Source: Dromaius novaehollandiae
Taxonomy: Eukaryota; Chordata; Aves; Casuariiformes; Dromaiidae
Assembly: GCF_036370855.1 (NCBI RefSeq)
Contig: NC_088102.1
Coordinates: forward strand, 19,015,001 to 19,079,000
Reading direction: 5' to 3'
Length of the DNA stretch: 64,000 nucleotides
Both the position numbers and the translations under genes were made by a program. This document shows, piece after piece, positions 40,118 to 53,287 of the stretch; the first letter of the stretch is position 1, and each line of letters starts with the position of its first letter. Below the pieces are notes generated by a model. The model worked only from the letters and a program-made list of their open reading frames with translations. It was not told the origin of the DNA and ran no database searches.

Positions 40118-42509
40118 AGAATAAAACATCAAAATTTGAAAAAGTGCCCAACAAAACCAAAAGATCCTGAAAATAATTAATGGTGTTCACAAAATCTCAC
40201 CAGTTTCAAAAGCAACTCAGCTTTTAGAAACACAGTACTTCTCACAACCATGAAAAGCTTGCAGCAACAGTCCTTTTCTCAATTTAATGCATCTCCTACA
40301 CATACACATTAGTCCTGTATATACATATATGGGTATGAACTGATAAAACAGATGCTGAGTAAAGAAAATTTCACAAATAGGTATATAGTAGAGGCTTAAA
40401 TATTTTGTTCTGCATTTTTCCCAAAGCAAACCCGAGTCTAAAGGTGCAAAATGTGTGCCTTGATTGTTTTGTAAGCGGTTATAAATACTACTTTTAGCCT
40501 AAGTAATCTGTGCTAGCTGTACTACCTTCAACACTACACAGAGAGTAATATTATTTCGACTGTCAAAATCCTGTAACACAAAGTCAAATGTTGCATAGCT
40601 TAGGAACAGACTGTGTTATACAGCAGGTAACATTCAGTCAATCTGATTAATTTCCATTTACTAGCCTGCATTGTCTTGCAGAGAAGGCAGCCCAGCTCCA
40701 ACCTTTAATTACCTAAGTAGTACTTACTAAACTTAGTTGCCCTGAATATCCACAGATTAAAGCAGCTCTGGAGATGATCCCAGATAGTCTTTCCAAGTAA
40801 GAACTCCCCCATCAGGTGCTGTTACACTAATCAACCCTGGATGACCAAAGAACAGTACTAAACTCAAAGAATTAAAAAACATAATTGACTAACTTCAAGG
40901 CTGGAATATTTGTTCATGTTCTGCACTGAAGAAATTCAGTTAAGGCCTACTCAAAGGCCCTCTAAAGATCAATGGAAATAAAATTCAACAACCTTTGAAT
41001 GAGGCACAAGCACAGATTTGCTCATACATAAGAAAATACTGCTGCTCTTTTAGCCTGCAAGCAACAGAGAGCTTCATTTTATTTTTGGTATGGCAAAGGG
41101 GTATTGATCTTTTATACAGTCCCTCTCACACAGTAAGCCCCAACCTATTTTCCAACCACCAGCAAACATTGCCCCCGTAGAGGAACCATCGATGCAGCTG
41201 AGACATGCAACATCCCTAATCACTACTTTCTCTCTCTCAGGATCCACGTTCATGCCTCCAGCTTGAAAACCACATGCTGGCATCTCCATCTGCTATGGGC
41301 AGCAGCTGTAGTTCTTTCCCAAAGATAGGGCATCCATGCTTCTCCTCACCTCCTGTGGGAGCAACTGGAAAGATCTACATGCTCCAGGGTTCCTGCTGAC
41401 CTGACATGGGTCCCTCTTGCTCTAAGTAGATAAGAAGAAGGGGAAATGATAATCATTCTGTAATGTAGAATTCAGCTATCTGGTACGATAAGCTGAGGAG
41501 GCAAGTTAGATACTTCACTGACAACCTCTAGGTATCACTGTAAATAAAAAACGTTCAGCATATTGAAACAGTGCTGGGTATATCCGCATTCATTTCTACT
41601 GACAACCAGTCTTTGTCCTCCCTTCTGTTAGACTTCATAAAAAAAATACAGAAAAAAATTTCTGTTGTGAAAAGTTACATTTCTCACGAAACAAAGCACA
41701 GGAGAGGAGTGGAGTGACTATGAGCTGATCAGGAAGCATGGCAGAGAGCACCCTGGTAGCAGCAAAACATCACCATTCAGTGAACTTACCATAGGTACAA
41801 TTTGTGATTAAAAAAAAAGAAAAAAAAAGCTTTGCTACTGACCCTCTCTACAGACTTTAGGCAAGTCACTTTGCCTTCCCCTTTGCCTTATTTCTATTAT
41901 GAGCTCTCTGGAACAGAAACTGCATCTCTCAATGAGGACTGACAACAATATAGCTACATAAGGTCTGTCCTTGCCTCTCTCCACCCTAAACTGGCAGGTG
42001 ACTGAAATATGAATAATTAATACTCTGACTTCGTCCCAACTTCTTCAGTCTAACCAGTCTTGGCTGGCTGATCTCCTGAGATGCCATGATACTAATGGCT
42101 CATGAGGAGATATTTGAAAAAGGGAAGAATTATGATTTTCCAGATAGTTTCTTTTACATATTAATTTGTGAAGGGCAGCATCAAGATAGTAAGCAAAAGA
42201 AAATGGACAATGGACACTGGAAACTCATCCCAAAGTGTCAGCACAGGCAAAAGCAGCAGATACAAGCCAGGAGAAGCAGGGAAGGGGAAGGCTTGTGAAA
42301 AGCCCAAAAAGGTAAAGAAAAAACCCTGGTTTGAGGCCACAGAAGCCAAAGATCCTGTGGAGGGCATTAAAGAGGTGTGACATAATTAGGCAAAGAATGC
42401 TGCCTTTGCAAAGTCATGAAAATGTATTTAAACAGAGAGATTCTCACCATGAAATAATTATGTTGAGAGAACTAAACCTGAAAGATCTCACCATCCAGCA
42501 ACAAATCTG

Positions 42510-42613
42510 TAGGGCAGAACCTTAGCTGCTATAAACTGTCATAGCCATAATGACATAGCAGAGTTAGGGCAGAGTTAGGGCAGCGTACATCAGTGAGGAT
42601 CTGCTCTCAGAAG
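42510..42613. repeat. Ancient palindromic MITE-like remnant with internal 11-bp duplication
   Basis: The left end GGGCAGAACCTTAGCTG and the right end CAGTGAGGATCTGCTC are imperfect inverted repeats. They resemble the termini of a common sauropsid palindromic element (ending CAGCTGAGGATCTGGCCC in my memory). Inside is a tandem duplication of CAGAGTTAGGG at 42559-42569 and 42570-42580. No transposase is present. Confidence 0.5.
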
Positions 42614-45368
42614 TTTTGAAGAACAAATGCCTCTGACAGTCTGTATTTTGGGCGAGGAACTCAAAATTCAAAGCACATGCTGATTCACAATAAATGAAAA
42701 GAAAAACCTGTTTTTTCCCCAGTTCAGTTTCTTTGAGCTTCTAAACACAATTTCTTCAATTTTAACTTAGCAGTCCTAAAGTTTAGAAGTTTCCCACCAT
42801 CTGCGAGTATTTACATCTTGCTATTCATGCGCTTTAATACCTCCGTGCAGTAGAGCCAGTCATATTACCCTCAGCCCACTGAACAAGTGACTGCATCATA
42901 TGCAAGAAAAAAAAAAAGTCATCTAGTATCAGCAGTCTCTGAAGATAGACCATCAAGCAGATACGCGTGGAAACTGAGCAGGCAGAGTCTAAATTATCTT
43001 CTTGCTCTCAAAAAAGGATGGAGGCACATTTGCCACTGTTCCCCTCTGTGGGTAGAGAACACCACTCTCCTAAGACTGTTAATCCAGCACCTGTTATCAA
43101 CATTATACTGTTAGTTTAATGTTGTAAAAAGGGGGGAAAAAAATTGAACAAGAATATATACACATAGCCTGTGTTCTGCCTGAAGTATCTACTCTGCTGT
43201 ATTCCAACTCATCAGTAGACTCCCAGTAGGAATGAATTTGAGTCACAGTTTCTAAGGCTATTATGTTTTCTACTATAATGCCTTCAGTGTCTGCCAACTT
43301 TAAAGAATAAAGGAAACCATCACTCTTTATTGCTTGAAGATTTTGCCTTCCCGTAGAACTGCAGTGAAGCCAGTTTAATTGTCAGTGCCTTCATGGAGTA
43401 TTTTCAACCAGCTAGGTGGATAACCACATCTATTCTGTAAAAAAATCTTTGGCATTAATGAATACAGTAATAGAAATGTATAAGCAAATAACATAACTTC
43501 TGAATAAATAATTCAGTAATAAGGAGTTTTATCAGGAATATTAGTAAAACAAAGTGACTTACTGCAATGAAACAGCACATAGTGGCTAAGAATATTTTTA
43601 AATCAGCAATTTTGACTTTTAAAGCAAACACTGAGACTCAAGAAGGCCTTTGGTGAAGCTTTCTAAATTGCTTTATATCTACATGGACTCATTAGTACAA
43701 TCTGTCAAAATGTTCTTTCCCAATCCATGTTAAGAATCAAAAAAGGACTATAAACTGCGGATGCTTTTATGTACCAAATACAAGGCTGAAAACAAGCCTT
43801 TCTGTAACTTGAGCACTTTCAGAAACCCCACTTGCTTTTTGCTCTAGACTCCTGACCCAACCAAAAAATCAAATTTCTCAGTGCATCTCGATTTCTTTAC
43901 CCTTTTTACTACTTCCTCAACTTACTAGTTCTCAGGCCCCCAGCCTCCTTGCCCAGCTTCTTCCTGGATTCTTCCATGGTTCACTATCCAGACTAACCAT
44001 CCATCTACCCATGTCTTTGCATCCCTTTTTACCTATCCTCCAACTCCAGCCTCCATGACTGAATAATCTTAGTCTCCTACCACCCACCTCCAAATCCCAA
44101 GTTCCTGTATCCCTCTTGCAGCTTCTGGTGATCATTTCCCACCTCCAACTGCATCTCACAATCTGCTTCAGTGTTTGTCCAGCTTCACCTGAATCTTGCA
44201 CACTGTATGGTCGAGGCAGGTCTGATGAGAAACTGAGCACACAGAGAGGGTATCTCTGCTCTCCACACTGTTCTGCAGCCCACAGGAACAAATACAGATC
44301 CAGAAAGGGTAGAATCTTCAGAAATACTAGCTACAGTCTTGCAGGTCTCTCAAAAGAATTTCCAAGCTGCTATTTTTGACAGTTTTTATCTAAAATTATG
44401 TAGGCATCACAGACATAAGTGGCTCTCTCCTACTGAGTTTCCAAAACCCACCAGTTTGGGGGTTTTTCAATAAACAAAGCAAAATAACTTTTTTTCCTCT
44501 AGCCACACTGTGGAAAGTGACTAGATTATTCTGGTCTTCATAAAAATAGCCTTTCTAAAATTTATCATCTTCAATACACAAAAGCACTCAGCCTTTTCTT
44601 TGCAATTTTATCTATTAAACTAGTAATCCAAAGCATATACTCATTATTCTGCATTCAAATATTTTAAGTTTGTCAAAATTACAAAGAACTCAAACAGGTT
44701 CTTGCAACGGGACATGTCAGCCTGAAGTCAGCTACAAACCACAGCCATCTAAGAGCTGCTAGTGCCCACTTTAAATTTCCAATGCAAAATTATGTCCTTT
44801 CTTCCTACTCAGTCACTTATTTAAATCATTACATTAAGAAATAACCAATGCAGTGTTTTAACTTCTATCAAACAACCCAGTCCCTCTTAAGGACTCTGTC
44901 CTAGGCAGACCCATAGATTAATGCTCACCAAGACTGATTTACAATGCCTTCTCAACCCCAATTTCCTACAGTAGTAGAGTGAGATATGATAACAATTGTG
45001 CATGACATGAAGCAAGATGGCAGCATTTTCTATCTGAACTGCAGTACATGGCTGGGTGACACGCACAATAAAGTGAAAAGTACAAAAGCAAGGCATGAAA
45101 ATAAAAGTCATGAATAAGGATGGATAAATTTAAATATGGCTTTTATACCAACAGCAAGATTTTCTGTGTGTGAAAAGTGAAGCATGGCCATACTAGTGAA
45201 TAAGAATAGATCTAAATACACACACACAATCCCACATTAAGGGCAAGATATTCAGTGAGCCCGTGTAGATCTGGATGTCCAATTCTCATTAACTTTGATT
45301 TGGAAATCCATACTTCAGAAGTTCAAAGATGTTGCAGGTGAAATGTAATTCATTTGGTTTCCATAACA
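42614..45368. other. Intron block, no gene seen
   Basis: AT-rich intron. The minus-strand frame at 43932-44291 (119 codons) lies in a C/T-rich patch and has no domain that I recognise. No gene is supported. Confidence 0.5.
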
Positions 45369-45445
45369 AATCACAGAATCATAGGAAAATTCAGGTCAGA
45401 AGGGACCTTATGAAGTCATCTTAGTCCAACCTCCTGTTCAAGCAT
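45369..45445 (-). mobile_element. CR1 LINE 3' tail fragment
   Basis: The plus strand reads AATCACAGAATCATAGGAAA, then CAGAAGGGACCTTATGAAG and AGTCCAACCTCCTGTTCAAG, the antisense of the CR1 3' end. The AATCACAGAATCATAG start is the reversed 8-bp terminal repeat of CR1. Only the last 70-80 bp remain. Confidence 0.9.
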
Positions 45446-46648
45446 CATCTTTGTAGGAGCCTAGATTGGGAGTGAGATGTCTAGATTTGATTCTTTGTTC
45501 CACTACAGATTTCCTCTTCGACACTGGCCCATAACTTACATGCTGCTGTCTGCCTGAGTTGCCCTCAGTCACAGGGAGAAATGTTGGAAGTGTTACTACA
45601 TTAACATTTGGGAAAAGCTTAGGTATTATGGTCTGAAACAGGAATACAAATATCTAAACACAGAGCCTGGCTAATATGGGAAAATTTAGATCTTAGTCTA
45701 GCTTTCCAGAGCATTCAAACATGGTCTTTTTGTCCCATTCAGAGAAAGTGACGGTCTGTAACCACAGATGTTAGATTTGGTTCTGAAGCTGCTACATTTC
45801 AGAGATTGTGTTTTTGTTCACTGTGTATAGTCCATTTCTTGGTTTCAGAGCAAAGACTTGTCTTGTAAAAATTCTTATCTACAGCGTGCTTCAACTGGAC
45901 CAAAGCCAACTGTGTATGAATCCAAATCATATAAAAAAGATTTCATTACGTAATATTTTTATTAGGTTTAAGAATATATCAAATTTTTTTGTTTCATTTG
46001 CCCCATTTACTACATCTCTAAATGGAATTTTAGTCAGATATTTATTCACCGTGTGTTAAACTACTTTTTGCAAATCTGGCTCCTAGACTTGGGGAAATGG
46101 ATGAATTACCCTGGAGTTCATTTCATGTTCTCAGCTCTCTAGGGGACTCTGCCTGGAGGTTGAGCCAAAGCATGGAGAGATGCTTGTCTCATTTCTTTCT
46201 ACTGCTTCGGATGCCAGTATTAATACACTGCTAGAAAATGAACAGGTCAGGCAGAAAACCGGTTATTTTTGAAATTTTAACTTCAAACAAAGCACACTTT
46301 CTAAACTGATTCACAAAAAGCTAAAATACGAACAAAACACTTTTCCCACATGACTTCTACTCACACCAACCCTTTTAACACACACATCAATACACCTGGC
46401 AAAGACTGTCAGAATTTCAACATAAATCTAGGTGTGAATTCTGATTAGGAGACTTCAGGAGGACAAACAAGAATAACTTGCCACTAAAGGCTTGTCATTT
46501 TCCCTCTACTATTCCACTTAATGTGCTTTTAAATGATCACACATCTGTCTCCCCCATGGAAACAGAAACCATGTAAAGTGAGATGACAATCAAAGTTTAC
46601 CACCCAACATCTAGAGGGACAAGAGTAAGTCCAGAGACATTAAGAAAA

Positions 46649-46660
46649 ACACACACACAC
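46649..46660. repeat. (AC)6 microsatellite
   Basis: Six AC units, about 75 bp left of the perfect palindrome. Confidence 0.8.
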
Positions 46661-46733
46661 AAGCAGGTGACAAGTGTCAGAGATAGGTTATATGCTGGCT
46701 GATTAATAAATCTTTCTGCTATATAAATATGGG

Positions 46734-46765
46734 TATATGTGCATGTATATATACATGCACATATA
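46734..46765. repeat. Perfect 32-bp palindrome
   Basis: TATATGTGCATGTATA is followed immediately by its exact reverse complement, TATACATGCACATATA, with no loop. The symmetry breaks at 46733 (G) against 46766 (T). The sequence is mostly alternating purine-pyrimidine (TA, TG, CA), so it could extrude as a cruciform or adopt Z-like forms. It may be a hybrid of TA and TG/CA simple repeats or a relic of a fold-back copy event. Confidence 0.93.
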
Positions 46766-49700
46766 TTTGCTGGACACAGCACCTATATGTCACATGAATA
46801 CCATACACATATGGGAAATTAAAATTTTTTTTAAAAAACCTTTCCTCATTTTCATTTTCTTTTAGACTGCAAGGATAGAATATTCAAGTTTGACAAATTT
46901 TCTGGGCTTCGAGGGCATAAGGCATGCAAATAAAGAAACATTTCAAATCAAAACACAAGCACTATCAATAAATCTATCATATTACAACAACTGCACATTT
47001 TCTGTGCATAAAGGCAGAGAAAAGTCTGACTGATAAGGAAAGACTGGGTGGAATATTTGAAAATAACATAACACAGCTTTTGTTTGTATTACCTCAGCAA
47101 GATCACAGTCTTTCTGTACTAGGTACTGCATAGATGAATAGAAGAAGAAGCTGTAGATCACGTTGAGTTTACCAATTTAGACCTATCATGAAATGAAAGG
47201 TTACAAAGATACTATTAATAGACACCCATTTTTGGGGTGATGGTAACACATTTATCCCAGGTACAGAATGGAAGTTGGATCTAGAGAAGATCATTATCAC
47301 ATTGTTTAAAGAAAAAACATTAGCACAAAATGGCAGATTCCACCAGCAAAACAAATCTGTTTAGATCAGCATTTAATGCACAAAGTTAATGATCTTCTAT
47401 ATTAATGGGCCTATGAGGATTAAGAATAGAATATATAAATCCATACTGAGAATGGTGTATTTAAGCACCATGTCTCTTAAATAAAGTTGATGAAATTGAT
47501 GCTTCCTAGAATTTTCTTCACTACAAATGCACAAGAAATAGCTTCTTCTGTAAAATTACTTTGAAAAGCCAGTCCTGTTTCCTCTAGTCAGTGAAAGCAC
47601 CATCACTGACTTCTGTAGGAAAAGTGCTGGGCTCTTGTATTCTGTGTTTTACGTTAGCAAAAATGTTTAAGACTTCTGCAGTTTCTCTACAATGCATCAC
47701 ATTCCCCATGAGTCCCCAAGGTTTGAATAACTAACAGTGTAAAATATACACAGATTTAATGACTTTTGATTCTGACTCAGAACTCAGTTATACACATGCT
47801 GCTAGCAAACACACTTTATTTCACTGTAGAGGACTGATTCTTTTTCCTCCACCATAAGAGCATAAAGCATTGCCACAATGTGCCTTTTAATTCTAAAATA
47901 AAAGGCAGCATGGCTCAGAAAGAAATGCTGGCCTCTGCCTTTCCCCCAACCCACAGTTCATCTGTACCCACTGGTAACAATGGAAAGAGCACACTTGAAC
48001 CAGATCCCCTGCTGGTTCAGATCAATCAATGTAGCTCACAAGCTGTCCATGGTTGACAAATCTCTGGACAGAAAACCCCACGAAATTCATCCAGTTCAAG
48101 GCAGCCCACTGACTAGTGTCAGAAGACTGTAGCAAAAAATATATTCTGATACACTTTAATTCACAGCAAATCATTTAAGTGTTCTCACTACTGTATACAT
48201 GGATTACTTGAAAATATTCACCACAGAAAACACTCCAAATCAATTGCTTTAATAGACTAACATGACCCACTGGAGTCACATGGTTAGACACTGCCTACCT
48301 GGTAGATACACCATACCATCCAATCACCCCTGCTTTTAATTGCTCTCAAAATGTTACTCAGAGGGCTGGAAAACATGGAGATCGTGGGAACATTCTGAAA
48401 CAAAAGGCAAGCCATAGGAGCAGAGAAGCTATAAATCAGTCTTGCTGGGCAGATGGCACTGCAAGCTAGCGAGCTGTCGGCAGATGGAAGTGAGAGCTTG
48501 GATGAGGCAAAAAAAATTGGTTGCAAACTAATGAGATCTGTTAAGATGTTAATGACAACTAACCCTTTCAGATCATTTTCCTTTAAATTGGGGTTAGATC
48601 AACTACTCCTCCTATAGATACTTACCTGGGAAGAATTTTCAGAGCTGCAAAGAAAAGAAGGTTTGGTTTACCTCAAGGAAGGCTAAGCACAGCAGCCATC
48701 CAGAGAGGGTAGTGGAGTTATTCAATATGAAATGAGCAGAGGATGCATAATTCAGAAATCTCAGGCTCTCATGATATTTTTGAAGTCCAGAGCCTATACA
48801 CCATCTGTAAGTCTCCAACCTGGTTCTCTACAACAACTTGCCTCTTTTCATGGCACAGGTGCTTCCAACAAAGGGGCAATTGCAAGCCAGGAAGCATCTT
48901 TACTGGAAGACTGCTACATGACGCATTAACTTTGGTGAGAATTTGGTCTTAGTCCAGAGTAGATGTGAGGTTGGCTTGGTGCTCACAAACACTCTACCTC
49001 CTTCCCACAGCTGGCCTACAGGTCCTTTGCTGCCTGTATGGAATAGGTGGTATCTTGAAATCCTTATGACTGCAGAATAGTTACAATCATAAAAAATGGT
49101 AGCAACCCTTAAGACATTCATGAATATCAGCCCCTCTAACCTCCAGTGTTAGACAAATCTTTCCTTCTAGTTCTCTAGTATTAACAAATAAACTTTTTTT
49201 TTCTTTTTTCCTTTTTTTATTAATATTTTTCTTTCCTTTGTCACAGCCTCAGGGTTCTTTTTATAAGCAGCGTTGCCAAGACTTCAAAGCTTTTTTTCCT
49301 CTTCTGATACAATGGCCCCAGAAGCGTTAATAATGTTTTCAGAAGAACACAACACAAAATGATCTACTTCCGTAAAAGAGGCAAGCTCAGATGATGTAGG
49401 CGCCTACACTATTTCTAGAAGCTTATGAGGTTTTCCCCTCAAGATATATTGCCATGGATGAGCTCTTGTCACTACTGTCATGGACGGCAGGATTCTCATG
49501 GTCCTATAAACTTCTAAAGCTGCAACTTCTGACAACTGGGAATTTTTTTTTTTTTAAATCTGCACGTAAGAAAAGTGGATGAGGTGGTAAATAAATTAAC
49601 TTTGTTGAAAGCCTTTGGGAAAAGAGAAGTAAAGCTGTAGACTCATATGGGAAGCTAATAAAGTGGGAGCACTGTAACAGCACTGCAACGACAGAAAGGA

Positions 49701-50914
49701 TTAACAGGCTCTCAGCAAGAACTTGCATTCCCCAAGGTGTTATGAAGTTCTTGTATCCTAAACACACTTACAGAAACATCCACGTAAGGAAACTGCTACG
49801 TACCATATACACACATATGCATTCGTAGGGCCCTTAGCGCTTAAAGCAGATACAGCAATGATATAGAATAAGAATAAGCACATCCCATAACAGTCTACAC
49901 AGAGCACTTAAGTATTAATATAGCATATACACATACTAACTATCTGTTCTTAAGATATAAAAACAAATGACCAGGCATAAAATCTAGTCATTTAAAACAT
50001 TTGACAATACATACCCAAGATTTTCTTTAAACTCAGAAGGATGTTTTCTGGGGTAAACGCATAAGTGAAAGCTCACACATTCTAAGTGAAAAATCCATAC
50101 TTTCTCACCAATTTCCTGTCCAATCTTGATCACACCTCTCAGTGTTTCCTGTCACTACTTTCCCCAGATGTAGGTACGGGGTTACACTAGCTGCATGTCT
50201 CATGGAGGTGATGTGTATGCTACTTGCTCCTTTTTGATCCAGTTTAGGCCACTATACCTTCTTCACATTACAATACAGATCTCAATCTCCAGCTATCAAA
50301 CAGGAACCAAAAAAAAATCTACAAGTAGGTATTATTAAGCAATAATGATCATTGATTCTTACAAATGCATTCCTGTCCAACAAACATCAGTTTCAGATAT
50401 TTTCAAGTGTTCCCTGTACTTGCAGCTATCTTTTATCTAGCCACTCATGCAGTGTCTGTATCTCCCCTTAGCTGTATATGATGCAGAGAGATAAGCTGCA
50501 CTTATTCTATAGAATAACAGGAAGTGACTAGAAAGGCTACCATTGCATTACTGTAAGAAGTTTGATCAGTAAACCTGTGTTCTGACTTGAAGCAAGATCT
50601 TTTAAAAAGAAAGGCTAATTCCAGCATTGTGGCTAGAAATCATGAATTTAATGCAAGTCTCATGATAGTTTGCTTAAAGCCTCAGCATGCTGAAGCATAC
50701 TTAGGACTCTTAGCTTCCATGGGTTCAGCCCTTGCAGTTACAGAGAAGAGTGCACCTCACAGATTCAAATTTCAGAAAGCAAATTAAGATGACCAGGTGT
50801 ATTTATTTATTTAATCCAATGATTACCCTAACACATCACTGCAACTTGGTCATGACTGCACAGTGCAAGACATTTCAACAGCTCCCAAGAAATCATGAAG
50901 TTTTCCCATCTTAC

Positions 50915-51025
50915 CTGGCTCTGTACAGTTCTTTCCTTCATGTGTCCTATTAGGGGATGCCATCAATCTTCTATTCCTCCATACTTCTGACAAAATGTGC
51001 CTGTCTGCAATCGCTGATTCTCTGC
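50915..51025 (-). CDS. SLC24A4: SLC24A4 coding exon 2 (extracellular N-terminal stretch)
   Basis: The second coding exon is 111 bp: 2 bases completing the split Gly codon, 36 whole codons, and 1 base of the next. The peptide contains VWRNRRLMASPNRT and GKNCTEP. This aligns residue for residue, without gaps, with human NCKX4 (TWRNRKLMAPVNGT, AKNCTDP). Two N-glycosylation sequons are visible, NRT and NCT, as in human, so the stretch is probably extracellular after signal cleavage. The acceptor is a pyrimidine-rich tract ending in TATAG (AG at 51027-51026). The donor is CCAG followed by GTAAGA at 50914. The AG a few bases further in would break the phase with exon 1, so 51025 is the exon start. 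No stop or frameshift is present. Confidence 0.93.
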
Positions 51026-53287
51026 CTATATTAAATAGAAAGAGGTTATGCTCACTCTCAATATGCATCATCTTAGCTGGACTGTATGCCCCTACTAGCC
51101 AGGGGAACTGACAGACTGCTGGTATGAACAACAGCAAAATGAAGGTCTGACTGTGACACACACCAACATACCAGGTGCACCTAGCTACAACAGGTGAAAC
51201 TAGCTGTGAAGGTGCAGTATGACAGCTATCAGCACATCCTGGCTACCAGAGTACCCAGCTGCAGGCCCTGACAGGCAAATATTCTGCAGCAAGCACATGC
51301 TCAAACATGCACCATTCAATCTCAAGTCTTGCTGCTAGTCTAGATGAACTACCCCGGCTATGCTGACATGAGCAATCACACTTTCATGTAGACATTCACA
51401 TTATTGATTTCTCAAAAATAAAAAATGCACGTAAACAAATTTCAGTTATATTTTTATTTAATCTGAATCTAGGGGCTGCTTTTGTCAGTGCTGGGTATAT
51501 TTGGTTATATCAATCCTTGCATACATTGTTGAGAAAAAGTAAAAACAACTGCATTTTGAGAGGCCACAAGTCTCAACAGAGGCAAACTTCTTTATAAGCC
51601 AATGGAGCTTTTGCCTAAACTAGTGTTCCAGGAGCAGCCTCAGTGAAACTTGCTGAATATAAGGAGCATTTGTGATAACGTACAATATGCAATTATAATA
51701 CTCGAAGAACAGATCCCCTCAACTAAATCACTTCCATCTCAACTCTATCCATTTCAAATGAACATCTAATAATAACACTTCTTCAGCATCTGATCTCAAA
51801 ATGTATATTCAGTCTTCATGCAATGTTTGGGCTTTACTACAGTGACTCTTGAAAAAAAAAATCTAGCTTGGAAGTTAGTTTGGTTAGTGTGATTGCTTAA
51901 ATGTTCTGCTGCCACAATTATAGCAAACAGAAAACAGATGGTCAGTGTTTATGGATACAAGGTAGTATAAATCAGCAAGCTGAAAAAAAACCTACCTGAT
52001 ACAGCATACCATCAAAAATTAGGTTATGGGGGATTTAGTTGATAACCCAGGGGATTAAAAAAGATAACTTTCATTAGTCATGATATTTCTCATGCAGACC
52101 CAAAAAAGTTCTGGAAGTCTTTACCTGCAGCAAAAAAGCTCAAACCATGTAAACATAAATCACATCCCAAACTAGCTGGTGCAAGAAAAAAAAAAATCAA
52201 ACAGGCATAACAAATGGTTCTGAATGAAGAAAATAATAATATATTCTAAAACCACAAGTAAAAAAAGAGTTTCAAAGTTCTGAAGTGAACAACATGCTAA
52301 TGCGGTGTACGATACTAAATTCTTACACGGATGGCTTGTTGCCATCCTAGATTTACCTCAAACTTCACAAGTAATAATTTGAACACAAGAGCTATAGAAA
52401 GCATAAATTCCACAAGATTTTCTTTCAAACACACCTTTCAACTTCAGCTTTAAGAAGGAGAAGACCCATCCTAATCCTGCTGAAATCTGATGTTCTTACA
52501 CTAAACGACACGGTAGGATCTGGGCTTAGTTTGGTTGTGTTCTTGAGGAACGCTGGCACTGCTACCTAGAGACCCATATGGCGTCCGCAGGCTTCATACA
52601 CGTGAGGGATACAAACAGTTTGCACGAAAAGGGCTTAAAACTGCACCCTTAGACCCCAAACTGTGCTAGCAGGCAGTAAACAAACTGGACAGATGTAGCT
52701 GATTATAAATGCATCACCTTACAAACAAGGCACTTGCACAAAAGATGCAACAAACTGTACACAACATGAGATGAACACCGTTCCTTGCCTAAAATACATT
52801 TTTTTTTTGTCAAATCCACGCTGTGATTCAAGGCGTTTTGGAGGAAGAAGAGCAAGAAAACAAATGGTTTTAGCTGACGGAGGTTTTCGACCGCAGGATA
52901 AAAATGAAAGGTAACCCGGAGTTGCAGGCGGGACCAGCAGCGATCGTCCTCGGCTCTGCTGCAGCGGGAAACTACTCCGGGGCCGCTCCCGGGCGTGCAA
53001 ACGCCCCGCGTTTCCCATCCACCGCCTGACCTGAAGCCCCGGCGAGAGGCAAGGGGGCGCCGCCAGAGCGGGCGCCGCCAGAGCGGGCTCCGCGCCGGGA
53101 AGCTGCCGGGCTCCAGCGCCGCGCGGGGCGGAGCGGGCGGCCCCGCCACCGGGCTGCGGACGGGCACCTGCCCGGCGCGGGGGTTCCGCCTGGGGAACCC
53201 GCGCTGAAGGGTATTTCCACGGAGCAGCTCAAAACGGGAACGGCGCTCGACCACGGCACCGCCGGTCCCGCCGCCACGGCCACTCAC
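51026..53287 (-). other. SLC24A4: SLC24A4 intron 1 (2262 bp)
   Basis: The intron is bounded by GTGAGT (53287) and TATAG (51026). Its first 400 bases lie in the CpG island; the rest is AT-rich. Long minus-strand open frames at 52703-53287 are read-through of the donor into GC-rich intron and have no resemblance to a known protein. No repeat family is recognised. Confidence 0.88.
53055..53084. repeat. 15-bp tandem duplication in intron 1
   Basis: GGGCGCCGCCAGAGC is repeated exactly at 53055-53069 and 53070-53084, inside the CpG island just downstream of the exon 1 donor. Confidence 0.9.

Larger units (their letters stand above)
37179..42509. other. Intron block, no gene seen
   Basis: AT-rich intron with two G-rich runs (38250 and 40099) and A-rich simple sequence at 39106-39136. 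Open frames are short or featureless. A lysine-rich plus-strand frame at 42168-42380 is not recognised. Confidence 0.5.
237..50914 (-). other. SLC24A4: SLC24A4 intron 2 (50,678 bp)
   Basis: This very long intron separates the N-terminal exons 1-2 from the exchanger core. The bounding donor (GTAAGA at 50914) and acceptor (TTTCAG at 237) are both good, and the phases on each side agree (phase 1). It is AT-rich and has few recognisable transposons. An alternative first exon or a nested non-coding RNA could lie inside, but I could not see one. Confidence 0.88.
45446..50914. other. Intron block, no gene seen
   Basis: AT-rich intron with the palindrome at 46734, a T-rich run at about 49190-49240 and no recognised gene. 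Its right edge is the exon 2 donor. Confidence 0.5.

Noticed and set aside
43932-44291. 119-codon minus-strand frame
   Set aside because: Tryptophan/arginine-rich translation of a C/T-rich plus-strand patch with no recognised similarity.
52703-53287. 194-codon minus-strand frame next to exon 1
   Set aside because: It lies wholly in intron 1, starts at the donor site and owes its length to GC-rich composition; exon 1 clearly splices at 53288.
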